The notes: generated by a model from the letters alone, not told the origin. A stretch of DNA of 64,000 nt from Anaplasma phagocytophilum str. Webster (GCF_000964685.1 NZ_LANS01000001.1:186001-250000), one strand, 5' to 3'; positions 1-9,861 are shown, counted from the first letter of the stretch. Made by a program: numbers and translations.

Positions 1-465
1 CATTTTTAGCATGACATCGTACTTACTCGCTAATCCAAGGTCTCCAGACTTTATTTGCGCAACTTCTGACGAGAGCTTTACTACATCAACCAGTCGCTCC
101 ATTACATTCTTAGCCGACTCACTGCCTTCTCTGAAGAGGAGCCACCTGTTCCTACAGTCTATCCTCGCAGTAGTTAAAGCACTCAGCAAATCAGCCGGTA
201 CATTCTTAAGGGTTCTGTGCAATCTGCTTATGCAATGCAAGTTTGCTACTTCCCAATCTCCCAGCTTACTCTTGTTGGAAAGCGACGCCTTAATGGCCTC
301 AGCGACAATCTCACTCTCTATGATCTCTTGCCGAATCTCCTGCAACGTATGTATCCTGTCCATTCCGTCTGCTACCAACGGCCTTCCATAGCAGAGCTCA
401 TTTATCACATCACCTATGTTGCGTATTTTGACAAAAACTTGCTCCAATAACTTATATTGCTTCAT
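1..465 (-). CDS. Carboxypeptidase Taq-like (M32) metallopeptidase, N-terminal part
   Basis: Reading frame that starts at ATG 465 and runs off the left edge of the window, 155 codons seen. M32 enzymes are zinc metallocarboxypeptidases that trim residues from peptide C-termini in the cytoplasm. What is visible matches the helical N-terminal part of the family: a start like LEQVFVKIRNIGDVINE, then HTLQEIRQEIIESEIV, then NLHCISRLHRTLKNVPADLL and a run near SSEVAQIKSGDLGLASKYD, which align with the usual pattern before the catalytic domain. The HExxH zinc motif would lie outside the window and is not seen. The gene is divergent from ompA. Identification is by remembered family pattern, so moderately sure. 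Confidence 0.72.
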   Translation of the reverse strand, partial: MKQYKLLEQVFVKIRNIGDVINELCYGRPLVADGMDRIHTLQEIRQEIIESEIVAEAIKASLSNKSKLGDWEVANLHCISRLHRTLKNVPADLLSALTTARIDCRNRWLLFREGSESAKNVMERLVDVVKLSSEVAQIKSGDLGLASKYDVMLKM

Positions 466-800
466 ATGCACAATCACCGAAACCTTTTACTTCCAAAAAA
501 CGCGCACCCGTCGGAAGTTACGCACCTAAGCTAATAGCCCCAGAAAATGCTACCCCAATCGACTCAGCACGCTGCGATATAACCCACAGACCACTCGGTG
601 TGCTGAGGAAATGCAGGAAAATGCACCCTAAGTTTTAGCACACATAACAACTAAAGCCACCACAAATCGGCAAAATAGATAAAAATTATTTTACTTGACT
701 TGGTGTAGTTTTAAGCAATGATCTATTCGTGGTGTGTGGCCTTTTCGGTTATGGCTTTTTCAGTTGTTTAATGTAAGTTTACTGCAGAGGAGGTGCTACT
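466..800. promoter_or_regulatory. Divergent intergenic region with candidate ompA promoter and strong RBS
   Basis: 335 bp between the divergent M32 peptidase gene and ompA. A TTGACT hexamer at 695-700 could be a -35 box; 17 bp later is only a weak -10 candidate (ATGATC, 718-723). A very good Shine-Dalgarno sequence, AGGAGGT at 788-794, sits 6 bases before the ompA ATG, which fits a highly expressed surface protein. The promoter assignment is a guess; the RBS is plain in the sequence. Confidence 0.4.
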
Positions 801-1418
801 ATGTTGCGGCGCTCGTCGTTTTTTTGTCTACTGGCACTGCTCAGTGTTACAAGCTGTGGGACTCTTCTTCCAGATAGTAACGTCGGAGTTGGACGTCATG
901 ACCTTGGAAGTCACCGCAGTGTTGCTTTTGCAAAAAAAGTTGAGAAAGTATATTTCGATATCGGGAAGTACGATCTAAAGGGTCCCGGAAAGAAGGTAAT
1001 TCTGGAGCTTGTTGAGCAGCTCAGACAGGATGACAGCATGTATTTGGTGGTAATTGGGCACGCAGACGCTACCGGCACTGAAGAATATAGTCTTGCGTTA
1101 GGTGAAAAAAGGGCTAATGCCGTTAAGCAATTCATCATAGGATGCGATAAATCTCTGGCTCCTAGGGTCACAACACAATCTAGGGGAAAGGCGGAACCAG
1201 AGGTTTTGGTATATTCTACTGATGCTCAGGAGGTTGAGAAAGCCAACGCGCAAAATCGTAGAGCTGTGATAGTGGTGGAGTTTGCACACATTCCAAGGAG
1301 TGGTGTAGCTGACATGCATGCGCCTGTTGCTTCTTCCATTACCTCCGAAAATTCCAATGCCTCCGCTGAAGGTGAGGACATGGAAGCTTCTGAATTCTCT
1401 AGCGCAATCGCTAACTAG
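801..1418 (+). CDS. ompA: OmpA/Pal-family outer membrane lipoprotein (adhesin/invasin)
   Basis: 205-residue lipoprotein. A basic N-terminus and hydrophobic stretch end in a lipobox, SVTSCG, with the acylated cysteine at residue 19. An OmpA/Pal peptidoglycan-binding domain follows (about 45-160), with FDIGKYDL, the conserved VVIGHADATGTEEYS and NRRAVIVV. The tail of about 40 residues is acidic and Ser/Ala rich. Residues 59-74 read LKGPGKKVILELVEQL. From established work on A. phagocytophilum, this helix of OmpA binds host sialylated and fucosylated glycans, and Gly61 and Lys64, both present here, are the key residues. The protein is therefore expected on the bacterial surface and to promote entry into myeloid and endothelial cells. 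The start is fixed by AGGAGGT 6 bases upstream. A GTG frame starting at 793 is a shadow. Confidence 0.95.
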   Translation: MLRRSSFFCLLALLSVTSCGTLLPDSNVGVGRHDLGSHRSVAFAKKVEKVYFDIGKYDLKGPGKKVILELVEQLRQDDSMYLVVIGHADATGTEEYSLALGEKRANAVKQFIIGCDKSLAPRVTTQSRGKAEPEVLVYSTDAQEVEKANAQNRRAVIVVEFAHIPRSGVADMHAPVASSITSENSNASAEGEDMEASEFSSAIAN

Positions 1419-1500
1419 ATACACTATCTGTGTTTTCTATGGTGTGGGTTAATTTGGAAGAGAGAGTGACATATCTTTGGGATCGTGGCTAAGTTTCTCA

Positions 1501-2102
1501 TCATTGTGAATTCGCCGGTATACCTATATCACTGCTCAGAATAGTGAAATGTTCTGCATCGATGAGTTCTTGTATACCCTCTAGTATCCTTTCCATACCC
1601 ACACCATATGGGCTCATGGTGTTATACTCTTGGCACGATGGACACTCTCTTGGTATCTCGCAACTATACGCACAGTAGTGGCATAGCATTGCCCCTAAAA
1701 CTCTGTGCTCCGTAAGCCACGTACAACAGTTTGGACAGTTTACTTTGTGTCCGCATTGTTTGCATAGTACAAGCCTTGCATATCCCCGTCGGTTCAAGAA
1801 CAACATTACTTGCTGCTGTTTTGCAAGTGTTTCACATATCTTTTCGTATAAGCATGTAGACATCCATGCCTTTTTTAGTTCGTCTTTGCGCATATCCGCC
1901 ACTATTATATCTGGCATCACCGCTTCTCCGAACCTTCTCTTCAATACTACATGATTGTACTTCTTTTGCTGTATGTTATTCATGGTTTCCAGTGATGGAG
2001 TCGCTGTACACAACACTACTGGAATATCAACGTGCTTTCCCAATACAATGGCCATGTCTCGCGCATTGTATATCATGCCGCCATTACGCCTTCCTGAGGT
2101 CT
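1501..2102 (-). pseudogene. priA: priA fragment (primosomal helicase N'), truncated at both ends
   Basis: About 190 codons matching the middle of PriA, the 3'-to-5' helicase that restarts stalled forks. The piece begins at IYNARDMAIVLGK, continues through the helicase segment CTATPSLETMNN and includes the cysteine-rich zinc-binding region (CKQCGHKVNCPNC, then CHYC and CPSC). It stops after ILSSD, where the C-terminal helicase motifs should continue. A TAG lies in frame just upstream, near 2102, so the N-terminal DNA-binding domain and Walker A motif are missing. PriA is normally about 650-730 residues, so this cannot work as a helicase. An intact priA probably exists elsewhere, or the pathway is lost; the window does not show which. 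Confidence 0.85.
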
Positions 2103-3558
2103 AGCAAAACTAAGTAAAAAAGATATAGATAAACGACAAGGTGCCTATTCTTTCTCCCGCGCTCCATTTGTAGTACAGCTGAAACTCTGTCGCACAAATC
2201 TGCAGCTTAGCCTGAAGCCACCATATAACTTGCAAATGGCTATTTAGTACTGAATATACATGATGTAACTGCGCCGTAGTTGACGCTCTGCAATGTTCCA
2301 TGAATAAGTACAGTTGGTAATACAGCTACAAGCACTTCAACTTATATATTTTCATGTCTTACGGTCAGGCGAGGGTATATACACAGTAAGCATACTTGTA
2401 GCATTTCCATGATTATGAGCTTACACGGATATTTGCCACCTAGTGCTAATACTCATGATCTGAAGCGAAAAGCTGTATCCTAATTACCGAGGAAAATCAC
2501 TTTATAACGCCATGTACGGCATTGTTATTCGCAATGCACACACCTGCTGCTATTCAAATCTACAGGCACTAACTGGTTGTTGTTAAGAGAATAATACGCA
2601 AAGCATATACTGTCATAAGAAGCATTGCACCAAGTCTACTATTACTATTAAACCAGGAGTAGAAGTTAAGTAGCTCGATGCTGCGTTATGGTTCCTTGTT
2701 GTTTGGAATACATTTAAGGGGGGGGGAATGCAGTTTATGCTATGAAAAAATAGTGAAATTTTATGCAAACCTTTTACTATACGCACTCTGCCCATGTATA
2801 AAAATCAAATCCTCCTATAAATTGTCAGAAAATGCAGTGAATGCTTAGATACTGATTTTTCTATATAGAAGATCACAGTTATACCCTAAGTCGCACAGCT
2901 ATGAGCAATATAAAATAAGGTAATCAAGTAATAGCCCTGTATTTTGTGCCGGTGATGAGATTGTCTCAAAATAGATCTTTAAGCACCCGTGCGTCTTTAC
3001 ACAGGTGATTACGAATATCGCAAATTGGAGTGGCGTAACCGGAATCCACATAAAACGCAGATATTATTCAACGGCGTTTGCTTTTTGTTTGTAGCACGAA
3101 GATTGCATCATCAAGAAGAAACACGTTGCGTATTTGTGAGTACAAATATTTAAGAGTTAGAGCCATGTAGCGATAAGACATATAAAATAGATATCTAGCC
3201 ACGGCTTGTGCATTTTATGCAGTGATACTGAGATTCCTCCACAGTGGATCTTTTTCTGCAGCATTATGTATATGTACGGTGATTATGAATATTGAATAAG
3301 TAAACTTGCAGTTTCTATGTCAAATGCTTTCGAGGAATTATGTAAATATTTTTACATATACAATTCATGGATGTACAACCATGCTCCTTATTAACTTAAA
3401 GAAAAACATCATAAGCCATATTATCCCGTGCAAAATTCGGACTCATAGAGGTTTTTATACTCTCGACAAAATACCTAAGAGGTATGCTTCTCTCCGATCA
3501 GTGTTGACACTATTTCTTTATTTTGCTAGCTTGACCTGGTGTTTTTTACGGACGTTCG
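2103..3558. other. 1.45 kb gene-free region with decayed sequence
   Basis: No convincing reading frame on either strand; the longest frames (60-96 codons) have no recognisable features and no RBS. The region contains a run of nine G at about 2719-2727. It also holds two loosely similar stretches of about 90 bp (about 2938-3022 and 3206-3297) that share a GTGATTA-GAATAT-type core and a GATCTTT segment, which look like an old duplication. It lies between the priA fragment and purA and is probably eroded DNA. Confidence 0.5.
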
Positions 3559-4863
3559 ATGCCAAGTATAGTAGTAGTTGGGCTACAGTGGGGTGATGAA
3601 GGAAAAGGCAAAATAGTAGACTGGCTATCCGAAAATGCCGATACCGTAGTCAGGTTTCAGGGTGGAAGCAATGCTGGTCATACCATAGTAATAGAAGGTA
3701 AGGTCTATAAGCTGAGTTTGCTGCCGTCATCCGTGTTGCGACCTGGTAAGCAGTCCATAATCGGAAATGGGGTAGTGCTTGATCCTTATGCTCTTGTAAG
3801 AGAGATTGAAAAGTTGCAAGAAAGCAATATTGAGTTGACTCCAGAAAACTTGTCTCTATCTGAGACATGTCCGCTTGTGCTCAGCGTACATCGGGAAACC
3901 GAAGTGATACTCGAGAATTTGCGTGGTGTGCACGCGATAGGCACAACTTGCATGGGTATCGGGCCTTGCTATGAGGACAAAATAGGCCGTCGTGCAATAA
4001 GACTTTGCGATTTGTTAGATGAGAAATCGCTTCGTGAGAAAGTAGAGTTCCTGCTCTCCTACCATAATCTGCTCAGAAAAGCCACAAATAAGGATGAATT
4101 GCAGAGCGAAAAGGTTATGGAGGAAATACTGTTCATAGCCCCTAAGGTATTGCCGTTTATGAAGCACGTAGGGGGTATGATTTACGAACAACTCGCCGAA
4201 GGTAAGACTGTTCTGTTTGAAGGTGCACAAGGCGCATTGCTTGATATAGACCACGGAACGTATCCGTATGTAACTTCAAGTAATACTCTTGCTGGCTGTG
4301 TTCCAATCGGTTGCGGAGTTGGCTCTCCTGGCAGTATTCGTGTACTTGGACTGGCTAAGGCATATACTACCAGAGTTGGCAATGGCCCGTTCATAACTGA
4401 ACTCACTGGAGATTTGGACGATTTAATGGTCGAAAGAGGCAGAGAGTTTGGTACTGTGAGCAAGCGGAGACGTAGGTGCGGCTGGTTTGATGCAGCCCTA
4501 GTACGTCATGCAGCGTTGTTATCAGGCGCTACTGAGCTTGCTTTGACGAAGTTAGATGTTTTGGACACATTGAGTGAAATAAAGATATGTGTGGGCTATA
4601 AACATGGTGAGTCATTTTACAATTATCTGCCACCTGCTTCTCACATACAAGGCGCTTTGGAGCCAATATATGAGGTCTTACCCGGATGGCAGAGCAGCAC
4701 TCTAGGCGCTGTGTCCAAGAACGATCTTCCTGCCAATGCGTTGGCGTATGTTCAAAGAATCGAAGAACTTGTGCAAATCCCTGTCAGCCTGGTATCTACC
4801 AGTCCCGACAGAGATCACATAGTTTTCTTGGGAGATAGCTCATCTATCGCTAAGTCATACTAG
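3559..4863 (+). CDS. purA: Adenylosuccinate synthetase
   Basis: 434 residues, full length for the family. PurA joins IMP and aspartate using GTP to make adenylosuccinate, the first committed step to AMP, in the cytoplasm. The N-terminus carries the GTP loop QWGDEGKGK with the catalytic Asp13, and GGSNAGHTI with the catalytic His41. GPCYEDKIGRRAIR, EGAQGALLDIDHGTYPYVTSSN and the C-terminal GTP-binding SVSTSPDR-like stretch (VSTSPDRDH) are also in place. The gene stands alone, facing away from the priA fragment. Downstream, from 5275, is a decayed copy of its last ~75 codons. The copy in this gene is intact and is presumably the functional enzyme. Confidence 0.97.
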   Translation: MPSIVVVGLQWGDEGKGKIVDWLSENADTVVRFQGGSNAGHTIVIEGKVYKLSLLPSSVLRPGKQSIIGNGVVLDPYALVREIEKLQESNIELTPENLSLSETCPLVLSVHRETEVILENLRGVHAIGTTCMGIGPCYEDKIGRRAIRLCDLLDEKSLREKVEFLLSYHNLLRKATNKDELQSEKVMEEILFIAPKVLPFMKHVGGMIYEQLAEGKTVLFEGAQGALLDIDHGTYPYVTSSNTLAGCVPIGCGVGSPGSIRVLGLAKAYTTRVGNGPFITELTGDLDDLMVERGREFGTVSKRRRRCGWFDAALVRHAALLSGATELALTKLDVLDTLSEIKICVGYKHGESFYNYLPPASHIQGALEPIYEVLPGWQSSTLGAVSKNDLPANALAYVQRIEELVQIPVSLVSTSPDRDHIVFLGDSSSIAKSY

Positions 4864-5274
4864 AGAGATTGTGTCACTGCTTAGCTAAGTAGAGGACTGC
4901 TTCTTTTGTTGTGCTGTTTGGTACATATTAGTAAAGCATGTCTCTATGTTGGTAACGTATCATTTGGAGTTCCTCGTTGTATCTTTGCACTCAGGACATT
5001 CAAGTGTACCGCGGTTTCAAGAACACTTTCTGGGTATGAAAATGCTTGGATGAGTTCACCTTTATAAACAATTACCTCAAACAAGTAGATATGGATCAAA
5101 TAATCCCTTGCGTACTCTAAGAAACAAATAGCTCGTACTTCATGGTGCATACCTTATTTTGGGAAAAGGCGCCATGCTGGCTCGCAGCGATTACATGATG
5201 TTAGCGCTCCCGACTTCTCTATAACCTTTAAGAGGTTGTTTTTACAACACTCACAATCTGACTCCGTAAAGCAA
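4864..5274. other. Spacer between purA and its decayed 3' copy
   Basis: About 410 bp separate the purA stop from the start of the duplicated 3' end. A 68-codon minus-strand frame (4944-5150) is open and has a moderately protein-like composition, but no RBS or known family is evident, so it is not called as a gene. The distance between matching positions of the two purA ends is 642 bp, so this spacer is the part of the repeat unit that is not recognisably shared. Confidence 0.5.
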
Positions 5275-5490
5275 CCTGCTTCTCACATACAGAGCGCTTT
5301 GGAGCCAATATATGAGGTCTTACCCGGATGGCAGAGCAGCACTTTAAGCGCTATGTCTGAGAGCGATCTTCCTACAAATGCATTGGCATATGTTCAAAGA
5401 ATCGAGGAACTTGTGCAAATACATGTCAGCCTAGTATCTACTCGACAGAGATCACATATTGTTCCTGGAAGACAACTCATCTATAGCTAA
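5275..5490 (+). pseudogene. Decayed duplicate of the purA 3' end
   Basis: This segment repeats the last ~75 codons of purA. Both copies read (P)ASHIQ-ALEPIYEVLPGWQSSTL, then DLP-NALAYVQRIEELVQI. Changes include GALEP to SALEP, GAVSKND to SAMSESD and IPVSL to IHVSL. A small deletion within the TSPDRDH region shifts the frame, so the end reads RQRSHIVPGRQLIYS before a stop. Matching positions are 642 bp apart (4633 and 5275). There is no start codon, no GTP loop and no catalytic residues, so it is a remnant. Confidence 0.93.
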
Positions 5491-6287
5491 ATCCATGCTA
5501 GCGATTGTGTATCTAGTTAAGCGACGAGACCTTCTTCTTCATCCAATTCACTGGAAACTCTTTAATTGTGAATTGTGGATGATAGCGCTCACACTCTGAT
5601 TATCGGATAAAAGCCCCTGCTTGGACTTTTCCTCATTTTATATTGCTCCTTGTATGTGCAAAACTCCACATACATACCGTACGTCTGCACAATTTATGAA
5701 AAAAGTGCCATATACATCGCTTAACATACTCTCGAAACCAGGTATTCCACGCACTGGCAGTCAAAACTCTTCAAAGTTTTATTTCTATGGCTTATGCGGG
5801 CTTTTTTGTTACTCCACTTGTGAGTTTGCACCACTCTGCATGATACAAACTTCTTAGAAACTCTTAAAATATGCTGCCAGGAGTTTCAACGCATAAATGT
5901 CGCGATTTACAGCTGCTTTTCCTACACCAGCTACTCGCAACCCATAAACGAGCTTATCCCTTATATTCAGCCACTGAAACACTCATAACAGACTTACACA
6001 CCTACGAATTTATACTGAAATCTAAGCTCAACGGGACTAAAAATACATTATGTATTACAACTATAAGTGCCTCTTACACTAGGCCCGTACAAATGCTCTC
6101 CTCCGTAATACAAATACCTAGTGTACTTATATACCGAGACACATCAGCTAATAAAAAACAATATGCTTTTACGCGCCTCCATTGCAAATAAACGTAATAT
6201 CATAGACTATCCTGGTATCAGGCTTCAAAACACTCTTAAACACAGTGCCATTTCACATCAGAACGTTGTTGTAACATTCCCACACAG

Positions 6288-6376
6288 CACAATCACAGAC
6301 AACTATTATTACCACCCATAGCCTGTATACCCTCTACTCTCGCAATATCTAAGACCTATTGCAGAACTATGTTGTA
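6288..6376 (-). pseudogene. Decayed copy (more distant) of the ruvX 3' end
   Basis: About 90 bp closely match the last ~25 codons and stop region of ruvX (6937-7010). The shared parts include ATCACAGACAACTATTATTA, CACCC-T-GCCTGTATACC and GCAATATCTAAGACCT. It keeps the exact ACAACTATTATTA string of the true gene end, which the nearer copy at 6.7 kb has lost. Too short to encode anything useful. Confidence 0.8.
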
Positions 6377-6661
6377 TATCTAGTGCAGCACATGCTTATA
6401 GTTCATAAAGGAGTCTCAGAAACAATATCTCCCCCTATCGTGCATGCCTGTAACGCACTGATACATACTGAATATGTGACTATTGTCCAGCACACAGCAT
6501 AATGCTGCAAAACTCTACATCAAAGCTCTAACCACCTGCTCTCCCTGCGATTACACTATCTGAAACCTGCTGCAAGGCCAAATTATAAGAGTTCAACGCG
6601 GTACAAGAATGTGTAAAAGTCTCTATAATGGCGGAAATAACCTTCCCCACAATGCGCCTCA

Positions 6662-6797
6662 TATGTAATCGTTAGTAATCAGTATATATTCTAATGCCGC
6701 ACGATCACAGACAGCTATCGTGACCACCCGTGGCCTGTATACCCTCTGCTCTCACAAAACACATATAAGACCTGTTGTAGAACCAAGTTGCGACATT
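6662..6797 (-). pseudogene. Decayed copy (nearer) of the ruvX 3' end and downstream flank
   Basis: About 135 bp match the true ruvX terminus and about 40 bp of its downstream flank (6887-7010). The flank TGTAATCGTTAGTAATCAGT and the coding piece GGCCTGTATACCCTCTGCTC are shared, as is GACCTGTTG-AGAACCAA. Differences are scattered, with small insertions where the gene has CGCGCAATATC. Period to the true copy is about 227 bp. A minus-strand frame of 88 codons through here is only a by-product of the copied sequence. Confidence 0.85.
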
Positions 6798-6928
6798 TCC
6801 ATACGGCACCCACATGTGTATTGAGTTCTCGCAAGAGTACAAGGAACAACATATTCCACCACAGCATACCCCAAAATGCACCCAATGTGTAATCGTTAGT
6901 AATCAGTATATATTCTAATGCCGCACGA

Positions 6929-7432
6929 TCACAGACAACTATTATTACCACCCGTGGCCTGTATACCCTCTGCTCGCGCAATATCTAAGACCTGTTGCAG
7001 AACCAATGCCGCAGATATCTTATCATCTATCTTTTGAGACTCCTTCCGGCGCAAACCTGCTTCACGCGTTGCCCTACTAGCCATGGCAGTGGTATACCGC
7101 TCATCGTGAAGATATATGCTTACCCCTGACTTCTTAATTAACTTCTGGGCAAATGCACGCACAATCTGACACATTTCCCCTTCCAAACCATCTGATTGCA
7201 GCGGATTTCCCATAACCACAACAGCAGCATCTTCAGAACGCAAGACAGCACTCAACTCGCCAAGATCCTGGCGCATGTTACGCCTATGATATACGCTGTG
7301 CGGTATGGCTATAAGGTAGGTAGGATCACTCAATGCCAATCCTATTTTTCTCTCCCCAAAGTCTATACCTAGAATCCTTCTGCCAGGTTCCAACGCCGAG
7401 AAAAGCTCCCTAATACTCTCGCACAGCATCAC
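6929..7432 (-). CDS. ruvX: RuvX/YqgF-family nuclease (pre-16S rRNA processing, putative Holliday junction resolvase)
   Basis: 167 residues. The family has an RNase H fold and is implicated in 5' end maturation of 16S rRNA, with a Holliday-junction resolvase role also proposed. Key motifs are [19 protein letters not shown] with the first acidic metal ligand (Asp24), VVMGNP, and LHDERYTT followed by [16 protein letters not shown], which holds the last acidic residues. The C-terminus is extended by a short GIQATGGNN tail. It sits 64 bp downstream of nrdA on the same strand and may be co-transcribed. The 3' end is present again, in decayed form, in two places downstream. Confidence 0.93.
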
Positions 7433-7496
7433 CTTATAGCCGTAAATAAAGTTCCCACTCTCGCCTAGTCACCGCTCTTCACGCAATACCCCAGCG

Positions 7497-9314
7497 TTAC
7501 TGACAGGACAAACACTCATCGTAGCTGAAATTAGTTAGCTGCTTACGAGGCACCACCGCTGCAGCTCCATTCACTTCATGAGAAACCTTATCTGCCCTTT
7601 GAACTGACTTAGACCTCATATAATACAAGCTCTTCAGACCCTTCTTCCACGCTAAGAAATGCACCTTATGCAGATATCTCTTGTGTACACCAGCCGGAAG
7701 GAATATGTTCACTGACTGCGCCTGACATATATATGGCGTCCTATCGCCACTATGCTCTATAACCCAACGCTGATCCAACTCATACGCCGTCTTAAAAACA
7801 AGCTTCTCGTGGTCAGTGAGAAAGTCTAAATGCTGCACAGACCCTTCATTCGTGGATATCGACGACCAAACCTGATCATCATCTTTACCCTTAGATTTCA
7901 GTAATTCCTGTAGAAACTTATTGCGCACTATGAACGAACCAGTAAGAGTCTTGTGGGTAAACACATTGGCCGCATACGGCTCTATACCAGGCGAAGTGTT
8001 ACCAGCTATGATAGATATAGACGCAGTAGGCGCCACAGAAAGTTTGTGCACAAACCTCTCCATCTCGTTTGCATCTTGAGCATCAGGACACGCCCCCTTT
8101 TCAAGAGCCAACTTGCGTGAAACGGCATCAGCCTGGCTTTTTAAATACGAAAAGATCTTCTTATTCCACATAGTTGCAGCAAAAGACTCAAAAGGTACCA
8201 TTTTGCTCTGTAGAAACGAGTGAAAGCCCATTACACCTATGCCAATACTACGCTCCCGCATTGCAGAATACCTAGCCCTCTCCAGCTCTGTAGGTGCTTT
8301 CTGCACAAAATCTGTCAGTACATTATCCAAAAACCGCATAACATCCTCTATAAACTGAGGATTGCCACACCACATATCATAATATTCCAGGTTCAGCGAA
8401 GATAAGCAACACACCGCTGTCCTGGATTTCTTTAAATGATCTTCACCCGTAGTAAGAGTAATCTCCGTACATAGGTTCGACATCTTCACGTCTAAGCCTA
8501 GCTTTTTGTATATCTCGGGCTTGCACCTATTAACTGCATCTACAAAAATTATATAAGGCTCTCCCGTCTCTACCCTAGTCGTCAATATCTTGATCCACAA
8601 ATCCCGAGCTTTTACCGTGGAAATCACGCACTTATCCTTAGGACTAAGCAAATCCCACGTCTTATCATGCTCCACAGCTTCCATAAATTCATCAGACAAC
8701 AACACACCATGATGAATATTCAAAGCCTTTCTGTTGGGATCTCCCCCTGTTGGCCGTCTTATATCCAAGAACTCCTCTATCTCAGGATGCCACACAGGAA
8801 GGTATACGGCCGAACTACCACGACGCAAAGAACCCTGGCTAATAGCAAGAGTTAACGCATTCTGTACAACAATGAAAGGGATTATGCCCGAAGTCTTACC
8901 ACTTCCCCGAACTCTTTCACCTATAGAACGCAAATTACCCCAATAGCTGCCTATTCCACCACCACGAGAGGCCAACCATACATTCTCGTTCCACAAATTC
9001 AATATTCCCGCAAGACTGTCTTCTGTCTCATTCAAGAAACACGATATAGGCAACCCCCTACTAGTGCCACCATTACTCAATATCGGAGTGGCCGGCATAA
9101 ACCAAAGTTTACTCATGTAATCGTATAACCTCTGAGCATGCTGGCTATCATCCGAGTAATACTGCGCCACCCGCACAAAAAGCTGCTGATAATCTTCCTT
9201 CTCTAATAAATACCGATCTGACAAAACAGCCTTGCCAAAATTCGTAAGGTTATCATCACGAGTGTAATCTATAACAATCTGCGACACGTTATATACCCCA
9301 ACTACCATTATCAC
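7497..9314 (-). CDS. nrdA: Ribonucleoside-diphosphate reductase alpha chain
   Basis: 605 residues. The large subunit of class I ribonucleotide reductase reduces ribonucleoside diphosphates to deoxyribonucleotides with a radical supplied by the NrdB subunit. Visible landmarks are ATPILSNGGTSRGLPISCF with the first active-site cysteine (Cys92), MSNLCTEITL with the catalytic radical cysteine and glutamate, and AVCCLSSLNLEYYD. The last residues, ECLSCQ, supply the C-terminal redox CxxC pair that reloads the active site. There is almost no room before the catalytic barrel for an ATP-cone, so this is the short form without that allosteric domain. M3 could also be the start. nrdB is not adjacent. 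Confidence 0.96.
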   Translation of the reverse strand: MIMVVGVYNVSQIVIDYTRDDNLTNFGKAVLSDRYLLEKEDYQQLFVRVAQYYSDDSQHAQRLYDYMSKLWFMPATPILSNGGTSRGLPISCFLNETEDSLAGILNLWNENVWLASRGGGIGSYWGNLRSIGERVRGSGKTSGIIPFIVVQNALTLAISQGSLRRGSSAVYLPVWHPEIEEFLDIRRPTGGDPNRKALNIHHGVLLSDEFMEAVEHDKTWDLLSPKDKCVISTVKARDLWIKILTTRVETGEPYIIFVDAVNRCKPEIYKKLGLDVKMSNLCTEITLTTGEDHLKKSRTAVCCLSSLNLEYYDMWCGNPQFIEDVMRFLDNVLTDFVQKAPTELERARYSAMRERSIGIGVMGFHSFLQSKMVPFESFAATMWNKKIFSYLKSQADAVSRKLALEKGACPDAQDANEMERFVHKLSVAPTASISIIAGNTSPGIEPYAANVFTHKTLTGSFIVRNKFLQELLKSKGKDDDQVWSSISTNEGSVQHLDFLTDHEKLVFKTAYELDQRWVIEHSGDRTPYICQAQSVNIFLPAGVHKRYLHKVHFLAWKKGLKSLYYMRSKSVQRADKVSHEVNGAAAVVPRKQLTNFSYDECLSCQ

Positions 9315-9503
9315 TGAGACAAAATCTGGGTCTCAATTCCTTCGTATAACACATACAGTATCTATATCAGAAATTTAGCACGATATACAGTATGCATAGA
9401 AAAAAAGGCACAAGTTAATCCACCCCTGACGACAAACCGCAAGAGAAAAAAATGTAAACGGAAAAAACCTACGCGCACTCTTGAGCTGGCACGGCTTAAG
9501 GAG

Positions 9504-9576
9504 TGACTCCCACGGGAGTCGAACCCGCGTTACCACCGTGAAAGGGTGGGGTCCTAGACCACTAGACGAAGGAGTC
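9504..9576 (-). tRNA. tRNA-Glu (anticodon TTC)
   Basis: Read on the minus strand, the 73-nt sequence folds as a cloverleaf. The acceptor stem is GACTCCT with GGGAGTC, closing with one G-T pair, and the discriminator is A. The anticodon stem is CCACC/GGTGG with loop CTTTCAC, giving anticodon TTC. The T arm GCGGG-TTCGACT-CCCGT is standard. CCA is not encoded. It stands alone between nrdA and the ispA-like gene. Confidence 0.96.
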
Positions 9577-9861
9577 ATAACTACCACAAATATATTCAGC
9601 AATGCCGTTACAGTCAAACAAAATTCCTGCTACTTTTTTCACAGTGCAACAACAAATCTCGCACCCGGCTAAAACCTATCACACTGTGCTGATTCAGGAA
9701 CACAAATCCCTCACAACTTAGCAGATAATGACACATCTTGAAAAGAGAAAAATATTCAAGATACAAAACTATCAGTAGAGCCCTAGAATAATTTTTGCTG
9801 ATATGACTAACACGTAAAAACCTGGTAATACTAACAAACTGCTGTATATTAGTTGTCTCTT

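Larger units (their letters stand above)
5491..6928. other. 1.4 kb gene-free region containing copies of the ruvX 3' end
   Basis: No gene is supported here. The recognisable content is two decayed copies of the ruvX 3' terminus, listed separately (6288-6376 and 6662-6797). The remainder is AT-rich with short frames lacking RBS or family features. The region lies between convergent ends: the purA remnant on the plus strand and ruvX on the minus strand. Confidence 0.5.

Noticed and set aside
3306-3596. 96-codon plus-strand frame entering purA
   Set aside because: It overlaps the purA start in another frame, lacks an RBS and has no recognisable features.
4944-5150. 68-codon minus-strand frame between the purA copies
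   Set aside because: Protein-like composition, but no RBS or family, and it lies inside a decayed region.
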